Assembly: GCF_007097395.1 (NCBI RefSeq)
Contig: NZ_VKDC01000029.1
Location: 27,759 to 91,758 of the forward strand
Length of the DNA: 64,000 nt
Direction: 5' to 3'
Source: Fulvivirga sp. M361
GTDB taxonomy: Bacteria; Bacteroidota; Bacteroidia; Cytophagales; Cyclobacteriaceae
The notes beneath the pieces were generated by a model. It was not told the origin of the DNA. It saw nothing but the letters and a program-made list of their open reading frames with translations, and did no database searches. Made by a program: the position numbers and the translations under genes. Shown piece by piece: positions 35,271-44,049 of the stretch (position 1 is its first letter; each line of letters begins with the position of its first letter).

Positions 35271-36176
35271 CTAAAAATAACCTTGTTTTTTCCTGTCTTC
35301 CATGGCAGCTTCCGATCTTTTATCATCAGACCGGGTCCCTCTTTCTGTCTGGCGGGAGGCAGCCACTTCTTCAATGATATGTTCTAAATTACCTGCATCG
35401 GATTCTATGGCGCCGGTACAAGTCATATCACCAATGGTTCTGAAGCGAATGGTTTTGGTAACAGTTTCCTCAGATTCACGTTGTGGGACTATTCCATTAC
35501 TGGCCATGATGACACCATCTCTGACAAAAACTTCCCGTTGATGTGAGAAGTATAGGGAGGGTAGTTCTATCCCTTCCATCAAAATGTACTGCCATACATC
35601 CATTTCCGTCCAGTTGCTAATAGGGAATACCCTGAAATTTTCGCCAAAATGTTTTTTACCGTTAAATAAATTCCAAAGCTCCGGACGTTGGTTTTTAGGG
35701 TCCCACTGGCCAAATTCATCACGATGAGAGAAGAAACGTTCTTTGGCACGTGCTTTTTCTTCATCACGTCGTGCGCCACCCAGGCAAGCGTCGAACTTAT
35801 TCGTTTCAATCGTCTCCAGCAAGGTCACTGTTTGTAGTGCATTGCGGCTGGCGTTATATCCCTTTTCTTCTACTACTTTGCCTTCGTCAATAGACGTCTG
35901 TACAGAGCCTACGATTAGCTGGGCACCTAACTCATTGACATATTTATCTCTGAACTCGATGGTTTCAGGAAAATTGTGCCCGGTATCGATGTGCACGAGA
36001 GGGAAAGGTATTTTTCCTGGGAAAAAAGCCTTTCGGGCTATATGAGCAACTGTGATAGAGTCTTTACCACCTGAAAACAGTATGGCAGGATTTTCAAATT
36101 GCGCGGCTACTTCTCGTATGATAAAAATAGCTTCAGCCTCTAATTCCTTTAAGTGCGTTAAGTTATACGCTTTCAT
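35271..36176 (-). CDS. cysD: CysD, sulfate adenylyltransferase catalytic subunit
   Basis: The 301-residue catalytic subunit makes APS from ATP and sulfate. It shows the PP-motif FSGGKDSITVAHIARKAF, VHIDTGHNFPETIEFRD, RRDEEKARAKERFFS and the C-terminal RTIGDMTCTGAIESDA. It starts the cysD-cysN(-pheS) run. About 165 bases separate it from cysC upstream. Confidence 0.97.
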   Translation of the reverse strand: MKAYNLTHLKELEAEAIFIIREVAAQFENPAILFSGGKDSITVAHIARKAFFPGKIPFPLVHIDTGHNFPETIEFRDKYVNELGAQLIVGSVQTSIDEGKVVEEKGYNASRNALQTVTLLETIETNKFDACLGGARRDEEKARAKERFFSHRDEFGQWDPKNQRPELWNLFNGKKHFGENFRVFPISNWTEMDVWQYILMEGIELPSLYFSHQREVFVRDGVIMASNGIVPQRESEETVTKTIRFRTIGDMTCTGAIESDAGNLEHIIEEVAASRQTERGTRSDDKRSEAAMEDRKKQGYF

Positions 36177-36341
36177 TTATTTACAGATCAAATTTGTTTC
36201 TAACAGTCCACAAAGAACCGTTTATTAATGTAAAGATTTACAAGAGAATGAAAATAGTGAAGATTGTTTAACAATGGATTAGCAGTATTACAGTGCAAAT
36301 AACGACTATTATTTCTTTTGCCTTGTTTTTCTTTAATGACT

Positions 36342-36938
36342 TCAATTTAGTTTAACAATGGGTAAAATTTTCTCCAACATTTCGTTTAGAGATTCTTCCA
36401 GGCCCTGCTCGCCGGTTTTGACAATAAGGTCAGCCTGTTTTGGGGGTTCGAAAGGAGAATCAATGCCTGTAAAGTTTTTGATCAATCCCTTTCTGGCTTT
36501 GGCATAAAGGCCTTTAACATCCCGTGACTCACAAATATCCAGCGGACAGTCAATGAACACTTCATAGTATTTGTCGCCTATGATTGACTTTGCCATACTC
36601 CTGATGCTTTCCAGGGGGCTTATTAACGAACAGATGGTAACCACGCCATTCGCCGCAAGCAACTTGGCCGTTTCGGCGGCACGCCGGATATTTTCTGTTC
36701 TTTCTTCTTCTGAAAAGCCCAGGTTATTATTTATTCCTGTTCTCAAATTGTCTCCATCCAGTAGCGCGGTCAGGATGCCTTTCTCATGAAGTGAATTTTC
36801 CAGGGCCCTGGCCAGCGTACTTTTTCCGGAGCCTGACAAACCTACCATCCAAATAACCTGAGACTGTTGCTCCAGTAAAGCCTCTTTTTGTTCTGTTTTC
36901 AGAATAGAATCAAATATCGGATGTATGTTTTCTGCCAT
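36342..36938 (-). CDS. cysC: CysC, adenylyl-sulfate kinase
   Basis: The APS kinase phosphorylates APS to PAPS. The protein shows WMVGLSGSGKSTLARALE (P-loop), LLDGDNLRTGINNNLGFS, and FIDCPLDICESRDVKGLYAKARKG. I use the ATG at 36938 (MAENIHPIFDS), giving 198 residues. The upstream GTG at 36956 overlaps a promoter-like TAGCTTTG. It is divergent from cysQ, sharing the gap 36939-37032. Confidence 0.95.
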   Translation of the reverse strand: MAENIHPIFDSILKTEQKEALLEQQSQVIWMVGLSGSGKSTLARALENSLHEKGILTALLDGDNLRTGINNNLGFSEEERTENIRRAAETAKLLAANGVVTICSLISPLESIRSMAKSIIGDKYYEVFIDCPLDICESRDVKGLYAKARKGLIKNFTGIDSPFEPPKQADLIVKTGEQGLEESLNEMLEKILPIVKLN

Positions 36939-36955
36939 GAATACCAAATAAACCA

Positions 36956-36963
36956 CAAAGCTA
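36956..36963 (-). promoter_or_regulatory. -7 element before cysC
   Basis: On the minus strand TAGCTTTG fits TAnnTTTG and is 17 bases before the chosen ATG. The -33 half is unclear. Confidence 0.4.
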
Positions 36964-36979
36964 CAATTAATGACAAAAA

Positions 36980-37010
36980 TTTGTTAATGAGGAAGGGATT
37001 TCTACTTTTG
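36980..37010 (+). promoter_or_regulatory. Consensus promoter of cysQ
   Basis: TTTG (36980-36983), 19 bases, then TACTTTTG (37003-37010): this is an exact match to the Bacteroidota TTTG-N19-TAnnTTTG promoter. The start at 37033 gives a leader of about 16 bases. Confidence 0.65.
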
Positions 37011-37032
37011 CCAGCTTAAATTATTTGCTTTC

Positions 37033-37797
37033 ATGAACTTTATCAAAACAGATGAACTTATCCGGCTATCCATCCAGGCGGGAGAAGAGATCCTAAAAAT
37101 CTATAATGATCCGGCCACTGCTGATGTGGTGGACTATAAAAGTGATGATTCACCGCTAACCCTGGCGGATCAGGCCTCACATAAGATCTTGGAAAAGGGA
37201 TTGAAAGAATTACACCCTGAAATACCCATCATTAGCGAGGAAGGCCGTCAGTTGGAATATGAAGAAAGAAAGGACCTGGATCTTTTCTGGTTGGTGGACC
37301 CGTTGGATGGCACGAAAGAATTTATCAACCGCAATGGTGAATTCACGGTGAATGTGGCGCTGATCAAAGATAACTACCCGGTAGCAGGATTTATTTATGC
37401 ACCTGTGCTTGACACTATGTATGTGGGTACCAAAGAGCTATCTTATAAAATAGAGCGAGGAGAAAAGTCCGATTTACGTGTCAATGGCGTGAATCACAAT
37501 GTAGCGGTAAGAAGTAAATCTCACGCCAGCCAGGAAGAGGAATCTGTATTGACAAAGTACAATATAAAAGACAGCATATCCGTAGGCAGCTCACTGAAAT
37601 TCTGTATGGTGGCCGAAGGTAAAGCCGATGTTTACTATCGCTTTGGCCCTACCATGGAATGGGACACCGCTGCCGGCCAGGCAGTACTTGAAGCCGCAGG
37701 CGGTAAAGTCTTTAAAGAAACCGGCCCTGAGCGATTTGCTTATAATAAGGAGAGTCTGCTGAATTCGGGGTTTTTGTGTTTGGGGTTTGTAGAGTAG
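37033..37797 (+). CDS. cysQ: CysQ, 3'(2'),5'-bisphosphate nucleotidase
   Basis: The 254-residue inositol-monophosphatase-fold enzyme removes the 3'-phosphate from PAP, the by-product of PAPS use. Metal motifs: DDSPLTLADQASHKILEKGL, ISEEGRQ, FWLVDPLDGTKEFINRNGEF and MEWDTAAGQAVLEAAGG. It sits across a divergent promoter region from cysC. With cysD, cysN and cysC it completes PAPS production and PAP removal. Confidence 0.95.
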   Translation: MNFIKTDELIRLSIQAGEEILKIYNDPATADVVDYKSDDSPLTLADQASHKILEKGLKELHPEIPIISEEGRQLEYEERKDLDLFWLVDPLDGTKEFINRNGEFTVNVALIKDNYPVAGFIYAPVLDTMYVGTKELSYKIERGEKSDLRVNGVNHNVAVRSKSHASQEEESVLTKYNIKDSISVGSSLKFCMVAEGKADVYYRFGPTMEWDTAAGQAVLEAAGGKVFKETGPERFAYNKESLLNSGFLCLGFVE

Positions 37798-38171
37798 TGT
37801 CCTGGCACAACCCTAAAAGTCCTTTTTATAAATGTCTTCAAGGCATAGGTAGTGGAAAATCACTTTTGGGCTATCAAGACTAGTTTTTAACCCTAACAGG
37901 CTGAAAAAAAATAGGACTATTTCCGTATGTCCTACAGGTTATTGGAATAATTCAAATCAAGTGAATGTAAGAATCTTTTTGAAAAGATCTTCAAATTCAA
38001 ATCATGCATTTCTTAAGTGCCCTATATAAATTATTAAGGTCTGAAAACTGATTTTCGTCAGTGTACTATTTGGCTTTTGATTAAGCTTTTTAATAAACCC
38101 GGATTTACTATCTTGAATGAGTAAATATCAGTTTTAACAACTGGTCACACTTTTTCCATTTTAACCCCCAT
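37798..38171 (+). other. 374-base intergenic region before the Rhs/fibre block
   Basis: No gene is seen. The stretch is AT-rich and includes the short palindrome ATCTTTT-TG-AAAAGAT near 37970. It marks the change from the sulfur genes to the accessory block. TATCTTGA at about 38110 resembles a weak -7 element for the first fibre gene. Confidence 0.4.
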
Positions 38172-39308
38172 GTGATGAGATATGGCTTTGTATTTTTCCT
38201 GCTTTTATTCCCGATCTCTATTTATGCCCAACAATGGACTGGTTCTACTACTACGGACGGAACTATTTCAAGGGGAGGAAAAGTAGGGATTGGTATCAGT
38301 GATCCGGAATATCCATTACACATAAAGAGTCCGTCTAATGCCAATATAAAAATTGAAGGAGGTACCTCAGGGTATGCGGACATACGGTTAAGGTCAGGCA
38401 CTGACCCTGATGTAAACGGATGGCAGATATGGACCGACGCATCGAACAATTACCTGGACTTCTTTCATACCACAAGTAAAATGACCCTGATGCCTGATGG
38501 ATACCTGGGTATTGGGACTAATGATCCAATAGACCAGCTTCATATCAAAAGTGCCCTCAATACCAGTTTACGTCTGGAAGGTGGAGGGAATGGTTATGCT
38601 AATATCAGGCTCAGATCAGGGACCGACCCGACGCCTTCAGGCTGGGAGGTCTGGACGGATCCGGTGAATAATCACCTCGATTTTTTCCATGGAGGTAGCA
38701 AGATGACACTCTTAACCAATGGTCGTCTGGGCGTTGGTACATCCAGTCCCAGTGCTTTTTTTGAAGTTAATAAGGCCTCTAATGATTTCTGGACGGCCTT
38801 TATTAAGAATGGCGGAGGCAATTCGAAAGGACTTCTGATCTCGAATGGTTATGGAGGTAATCCGGCCAACAATGAACCCACCATCTTACAACTGGAGGAT
38901 AACGATGGAGCTGTGAGAATGAAAGTTCAAAGTAATGGTAAAGTAGGCATCGGTACCGCATCCCCTGATTCCAGGCTCACCGTAAAAGGCGACATCCATG
39001 CTGAAGAGGTGAAAGTCGACCTCAGCGTTCCTGGTCCTGACTATGTTTTTGAAGAAGATTATGATCTGCCTACTCTGAAAAGTGTTCAAAACTATATCCG
39101 GGAAAACAAACATTTACCGGAAGTTCCTTCTGCGCAGGAAATGGAGAAAAATGGGATTGACCTTGGTGAGATGAATATGCTGCTTTTAAAGAAGGTGGAG
39201 GAGTTGACGCTCTACATACTAGATATCAACCGGAAAGTTCAAACCATTGAAAGTGAAAATAGGGAGCTCAAGCAGGAGATAAGAATATTAAAACAATCAA
39301 ACCAATGA
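38172..39308 (+). CDS. Secreted fibre-like protein A with GIGT-P repeats and shared C-terminal module
   Basis: The 378-residue protein has a signal peptide (YGFVFFLLLFPISIYAQ) and four short repeats of the type KVGIGISDPEYPLHIK, LGIGTNDPIDQLHIK, LGVGTSSPSAFFEV and VGIGTASPDSRLTVKGDI. Between them are two near-identical ~55-residue blocks (YADIRLRSGTDP and YANIRLRSGTDP). The C-terminal ~110 residues (EVKVDLSVPGPDYVFEEDYD, KHLPEVPSAQEMEKNGIDLG, MLLLKKVEELTLYI) end in a coiled coil. This looks like a trimeric fibre with a chaperone-like end, similar in style to phage tail-fibre S74 proteins. The next gene overlaps its stop (ATGA). Confidence 0.8.
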   Translation: MMRYGFVFFLLLFPISIYAQQWTGSTTTDGTISRGGKVGIGISDPEYPLHIKSPSNANIKIEGGTSGYADIRLRSGTDPDVNGWQIWTDASNNYLDFFHTTSKMTLMPDGYLGIGTNDPIDQLHIKSALNTSLRLEGGGNGYANIRLRSGTDPTPSGWEVWTDPVNNHLDFFHGGSKMTLLTNGRLGVGTSSPSAFFEVNKASNDFWTAFIKNGGGNSKGLLISNGYGGNPANNEPTILQLEDNDGAVRMKVQSNGKVGIGTASPDSRLTVKGDIHAEEVKVDLSVPGPDYVFEEDYDLPTLKSVQNYIRENKHLPEVPSAQEMEKNGIDLGEMNMLLLKKVEELTLYILDINRKVQTIESENRELKQEIRILKQSNQ

Positions 39309-40231
39309 AAACCATGAAAAGATATGCTTTGCTACTAGTTGTCGCAATTATTGGAAGTATAGCTGTGGCATCAGCTCAATACCTCAATACAGATGGCTCT
39401 AACAATATGACAGGTCCACTAAATGTAGAAATACCGGCATCTTATGCTTCTATTGAACTTAAATCAACTATTGGGTCGTTCATAGACTTTCATTCCAGCG
39501 TCAGTTCCGATTTTGACGGAAGACTCATATGGAATCAGGATGGCTCCAATGAATTTGGCCTTTTCGGTAAGGTAAGGTTCCATAATATGGTTTTGACCAA
39601 TGACCTTATCGGTGTAGGCCTCAACACTCCAAAGGCAGGTATCCACGTAACAAAAACCTATGCCATAGGAGATGGTAGCAAAGTAGCGGCAAGGTTTGGT
39701 GATGCTCATTTTCACTGGACTTATTTTGGAGATGGGCATAGCGGACGAATAAGAGGAAGTGGAGAAGGATACCTCTGGATTGAGAGCAATGCCAATGGTG
39801 GCGGAGATAAAATGTTGTATCTCAATGCATCTTCACCAGGGCATGTGAATATAGCAGCTGGCGGGGGTAATGTATTAATAGGAAAAATCACCCAATCGAA
39901 TAGTACTTACAAACTTGACGTAGCCGGTTCAGTCCGTGCGAATGAAATTGTAGTAAATACTACCGGTGCGGATTATGTTTTCGAGGATAATTACGAATTA
40001 AAGAGTCTGGATGAAGTGGAAGACTTTATTGAACAGAATGGTCATTTACCGGGTATACCTTCGGCGCCTGAAATGCAGGAGGAAGGAATGGCTGTGGGTG
40101 AGTTGAATACGAAGTTGTCGGAGAAGGTGGAGGAACTAACCTTATTTATCATTAAACAAAACAATAGACTGAAACATCAGGAACAAGAGCTAACCAAGCT
40201 AAAAAGAGAATGTTTAAAAAGTCCTAATTGA
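39305..40231 (+). CDS. Secreted fibre-like protein B, divergent copy of the same module
   Basis: The 308-residue protein has a signal peptide (YALLLVVAIIGSIAVASAQ), a beta-rich middle with LIGVGLNTPKAGIHVTK and NVLIGKITQSNSTYKLDVAG, and a divergent form of the C-terminal module (ADYVFEDNYELKSLDEVEDF, HLPGIPSAPEMQEEGMAVGE, EKVEELTLFII) ending in a coiled coil. The start ATG overlaps the previous stop. RHS1 begins 10 bases after its stop, so all three are co-transcribed. Confidence 0.78.
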   Translation: MKTMKRYALLLVVAIIGSIAVASAQYLNTDGSNNMTGPLNVEIPASYASIELKSTIGSFIDFHSSVSSDFDGRLIWNQDGSNEFGLFGKVRFHNMVLTNDLIGVGLNTPKAGIHVTKTYAIGDGSKVAARFGDAHFHWTYFGDGHSGRIRGSGEGYLWIESNANGGGDKMLYLNASSPGHVNIAAGGGNVLIGKITQSNSTYKLDVAGSVRANEIVVNTTGADYVFEDNYELKSLDEVEDFIEQNGHLPGIPSAPEMQEEGMAVGELNTKLSEKVEELTLFIIKQNNRLKHQEQELTKLKRECLKSPN

Positions 40232-40241
40232 TGATCAAAAC

Positions 40242-43200
40242 ATGAAAACCAAACTACTATTAATCTTAATTTTAATTTCATTTAAACTAATAGGTCAGGA
40301 AGACTTTAGAAATCAAAATTATTTTCAAAACTATTTGCCTCAAACTCCAAGTCAAGCCAAATTTCAAACGTATGGCAGTATCCCTATTGATTTGTATACT
40401 GGATTGCCCAATGTTTCAATACCTTTGGGTACTGTATCGAGTCAAAAGATGCAATTACCCATTAACTTGATATATGATGCTTCTGGAGTAAAACTCGATG
40501 AAATTGCCGATAATGTCGGACTACATTGGAGGCTTGATGTAGAGAGTTCCATTACCAGATTATTGAGAGGCCTTCCGGATGAAACACCAAGTAATGGATA
40601 CTTTTTCACCCAACAAGAGTCTGGTAATTTTCAAAATATTGCTAACACCATGGACTCTTGGGTAATTTGGAGTGAAGAAAAACTTCGAGATACACAACCT
40701 GACGAATTTCATGTTGCCATAGCCGGGCGACCTTCGTTTAAAATAGTTTTTAATAATCAACAACCAATGACTATTCCTGAGACCAGTGTGTTGGTTAGTG
40801 TTAGTCAGGAAGATTCAAAAATACATGGTTTTACACTCAAGTTTCCGGATGGTATGGAATATCAGTATGGATATGATCAGTTTCATATAGAAAGTAGAGA
40901 GTTTTCCTACATGAGCTTGAGTTTTTATTCTGGTTTCCACTCTGCTAATTGGTTCGAAAAAGACCTGTCTAGTGGCCTTTTTAATACAAAGTGGTTGCTT
41001 AAAAGAATGACTGGTGCTGACGGAGACTACATAGAGTTTACATATGACGATGCAGCTTCTGTTGAGTATGTCGGAAAGCCGACGGAAACAGAACTGTTTC
41101 CTGTGAGTAGTTATATTAATTTTAATGCTCCTGTTTACGAACCGTGGTATCGTTTTGCTATGGTTAAGTTTGCTCAAAATACACCAGGTTCCTCCCCCAG
41201 TGATTTAGGTTTCGTCAAAGACATCTCTGATCGATGGGTGCCGGGTCCCTCCCTCATTAGTGGTGAGCCTTACAATGGTGTGTGGCTTGAAGCTCAATGG
41301 GAAGACTTTTTTATTGATCCTGATGTATTATTGAATTATGCAGGAGGCAAATATTATGTACAGACCAAAACGACAGATAATTTAAGGTATTTGACACTGA
41401 TAAGGTGTAAGAATGGAAATAAGGTAAGTGTCATAAATACAACTGGTCGTGAAGATCTTACAGGTGGTCTAAAAACAGATTACATTATTTTTTATAGTTT
41501 CTTAGGAGAGCGTTCGCGCAAAGTTGAGCTTAGGTATTCTAATATAACCTCATCATATCTTACTAATACAAACCTGGAAGATCCTGTTAACTTAGCTGAA
41601 GGTCAACTTCATAGATTTCTGGCACCAGCTTCCGAGTTCACCTCTGCCAGGCAAATATCACAGATAAATCAAACTTCGGTAACGGATGTTCTATTTAGGG
41701 ATTATGTGTATGAAGGTGCTGATACATATAATTATAAACGACTGTTTCTGGATGAAATAAGGCTATTTGATAAATTTGAAGATAAGTATAAGTCCTATAC
41801 ATTCGATTACAAGTCTCCTGAAAAGCTAGCAAGAAGGACAGCCAAAACTGATAATTATGGGTTTTCTCCAGAGAACGAAAGCTATGGTGCTCTTGAGAAG
41901 CTTACGTATCCTACCGGAGCATATTCATTGTTCAACTATACGCAGGGTTATGGGCATAGATTGGCTTCTTTATCCGATTGGAGTATCAATAATAGTGTTT
42001 TTCCACTTCTTAATCGTACCATTACTTATTTGGATTCCAGAAGCTATGGGCAAGGGTTTAGCAAAACTGATTATAATAATTTCAAGGTATTCGGCTTAGA
42101 TGAGTGGTATAAATACCGTGTAGAGTCCAGTGAAAACTTTGGCGAAACAGTGCTTACAAAGGGAGTTCCTAAAGGAAACTATAGAGTGAGATTGGCCTAT
42201 GGTAATAATGGCTATGAAGAATATGCCTATACGTCATTTGGCAATATTCCAGCCGTTAATTTTGATACCGACAATGCTAAAACACCAGTGATGGCAAATC
42301 CTCCGGATACTGACAATGACGGTGTAGCTCAAAACTCTTTCTTTAATATCTTACCATACCCACCATCATTAGATCGAGATCATTTGCGAGGTCATTTACT
42401 TTCAAAAACAGTGGTTGATAAAGATGGGAACCAAGTACAAAAAGTAACTAATACCTATAGCTTAAATCATGAACATGTGCCATCCATAGCTAATATCTTT
42501 ACCGCTGGACGAACATCATATACTGCCAAAGATGGGCGAAGTGATCTGGAGAAACTCCTAGGTGTTAACATCTATTTTGATCCAGTATACAAAAATAGAT
42601 GGGCCATAACGCCGATTCAAAATGATCGCTTGACACTAACCAATACGAGTATTGAAACTTTTGAAATGCAAAGCACGGAAAAAGTAACGGTTAGTACCGC
42701 CATTACAGAGCATCCGGATTTCCCCGGGTTAGTTAAGTCCAGAACCATTACCCATCCAGATGGCTCTCAAACAAAGGAAGAATATTTATATCCCATTGAT
42801 TTGTTTGATATTGATGGAACTTATACTTTTCCAGTTGGTACTAACCCGGAGCTAGTTGGTATTTATCAAAAAGTTCACGACTATCACGTCAACGCCCCGC
42901 TGGAAACCGTTACTTATTTTAAAGGGAAAAATGAAAGTTACTTTAAAATAGTTTCTTCAGAACTAACTACCTACAAAAAGAATAATACATTAAATAAGGC
43001 TTTCCCTTATAGGAGATATGTCTTGGCCATTTCGGATCCTGTAGGTACAATGCAGCCGTTGGGTAAAACCTTACACCCTCCCTATTCATTTATAAAAGAT
43101 AGCCGTTATGTTATGGTCGAAGAGTATGGGTTTAACGATGATGGTAATTTAATAACCAGTAACGGTCGTGATGGGATAAGTCATGAACTCGAATGGGGAA

Positions 43201-44036
43201 ACTACAATAGTTTTGTTACAGCATCAACCACGAACCCAGGAAACATTGAACACAGGATTGAGTATGAGCATAGGCCTGGGATAGGGGTTACAAAGATCAC
43301 AGATGAAAATGGATTAGTGGATACCTATGAATATGACAATTACCACAGGTTAAAACTTATTAAGGATAATGATAAAAGTATTATTGAGCGTTATCGTTAT
43401 CATGATGCCAACGAGGCCGATGGAATGATTGCCTCATATGTATATTCAGGGAGTAGACAGGATGTAATAATCACTGATCCTGTAATCTTCACAGCGATAG
43501 GAACTGCGCCAAGCGTCGGGGAAACCAGATATTATTGGGATTTTGGCAATGGTGATGTAAGGGAAACATTAAGTAAAAGTATTATTTACACGTACCAGGA
43601 TGTTGGGACTTATACGGTGACATTAACCCTGATCAACCCTGATTATCCAACAAAGCATGAAAGTAAGCAAATACCGGTAGTTTCTCCGTTGACTGTGTCC
43701 AGAACTAACCTTTTCTTTTCCTATTCTTCAGGTACAAAAACGGTAGGTGTAACCAGCCCTGCCGGACCTTATACTGTGACAGGAGGAGGTTGGCTGTCTA
43801 TTTCAAACATTACCAGCACTTCATTTCAAGTTAATGCCGGGTCAAATGCCGGAGACCCAAATGATAGAACCGGAGGGATAACAGTTTCAAATTCTATGAA
43901 AACGATTCATATACCCGTTACGCAGGCAGGTGATCCTAATACGGGGGGTGGTGGTGATCAATGCCCTCCAGGGTGTCATTGGAATTCAGCACTTGAAAGA
44001 TGTGATTCAGACTCAGGAGGACCGTGCACCATTTGA
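40242..44036 (+). CDS. RHS1: large Rhs/YD-repeat-like secreted protein with PKD and BACON domains
   Basis: The 1264-residue protein has a signal peptide (LLLILILISFKLIGQ) and an SpvB/Rhs-like N-terminal part (YGSIPIDLYTGLPNVSIPLG, LPINLIYDASGVKL). Long beta-rich YD-like shell regions follow (DYIEFTYDDA, TYEYDNYHRLKLIKDND). A PKD domain lies near ~1080-1150 (YYWDFGNGDVRETL, YTYQDVGTYTVTLTL). A BACON-like domain follows near ~1155-1235 (GGWLSISNITSTSFQVNAG), then a Cys-rich tail. It has no Rhs core motif of the PxxxxDPxG type and no obvious toxin end. RHS2 starts 13 bases after its stop. It is probably the partner shell of the following protein. Confidence 0.8.
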   Translation: MKTKLLLILILISFKLIGQEDFRNQNYFQNYLPQTPSQAKFQTYGSIPIDLYTGLPNVSIPLGTVSSQKMQLPINLIYDASGVKLDEIADNVGLHWRLDVESSITRLLRGLPDETPSNGYFFTQQESGNFQNIANTMDSWVIWSEEKLRDTQPDEFHVAIAGRPSFKIVFNNQQPMTIPETSVLVSVSQEDSKIHGFTLKFPDGMEYQYGYDQFHIESREFSYMSLSFYSGFHSANWFEKDLSSGLFNTKWLLKRMTGADGDYIEFTYDDAASVEYVGKPTETELFPVSSYINFNAPVYEPWYRFAMVKFAQNTPGSSPSDLGFVKDISDRWVPGPSLISGEPYNGVWLEAQWEDFFIDPDVLLNYAGGKYYVQTKTTDNLRYLTLIRCKNGNKVSVINTTGREDLTGGLKTDYIIFYSFLGERSRKVELRYSNITSSYLTNTNLEDPVNLAEGQLHRFLAPASEFTSARQISQINQTSVTDVLFRDYVYEGADTYNYKRLFLDEIRLFDKFEDKYKSYTFDYKSPEKLARRTAKTDNYGFSPENESYGALEKLTYPTGAYSLFNYTQGYGHRLASLSDWSINNSVFPLLNRTITYLDSRSYGQGFSKTDYNNFKVFGLDEWYKYRVESSENFGETVLTKGVPKGNYRVRLAYGNNGYEEYAYTSFGNIPAVNFDTDNAKTPVMANPPDTDNDGVAQNSFFNILPYPPSLDRDHLRGHLLSKTVVDKDGNQVQKVTNTYSLNHEHVPSIANIFTAGRTSYTAKDGRSDLEKLLGVNIYFDPVYKNRWAITPIQNDRLTLTNTSIETFEMQSTEKVTVSTAITEHPDFPGLVKSRTITHPDGSQTKEEYLYPIDLFDIDGTYTFPVGTNPELVGIYQKVHDYHVNAPLETVTYFKGKNESYFKIVSSELTTYKKNNTLNKAFPYRRYVLAISDPVGTMQPLGKTLHPPYSFIKDSRYVMVEEYGFNDDGNLITSNGRDGISHELEWGNYNSFVTASTTNPGNIEHRIEYEHRPGIGVTKITDENGLVDTYEYDNYHRLKLIKDNDKSIIERYRYHDANEADGMIASYVYSGSRQDVIITDPVIFTAIGTAPSVGETRYYWDFGNGDVRETLSKSIIYTYQDVGTYTVTLTLINPDYPTKHESKQIPVVSPLTVSRTNLFFSYSSGTKTVGVTSPAGPYTVTGGGWLSISNITSTSFQVNAGSNAGDPNDRTGGITVSNSMKTIHIPVTQAGDPNTGGGGDQCPPGCHWNSALERCDSDSGGPCTI

Positions 44037-44049
44037 TTTACTCCATACT

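Noticed and set aside
38172..40231. Repeats in the fibre genes as a possible CRISPR-like or satellite array
   Set aside because: They are coding GIGT-P repeats with codon-level divergence and no uniform spacer pattern.
43930..44049. In-frame N-terminal extension of RHS2 overlapping RHS1
   Set aside because: It overlaps the previous coding sequence and puts 40 non-signal residues before an evident signal peptide; ATG 44050 fits better.
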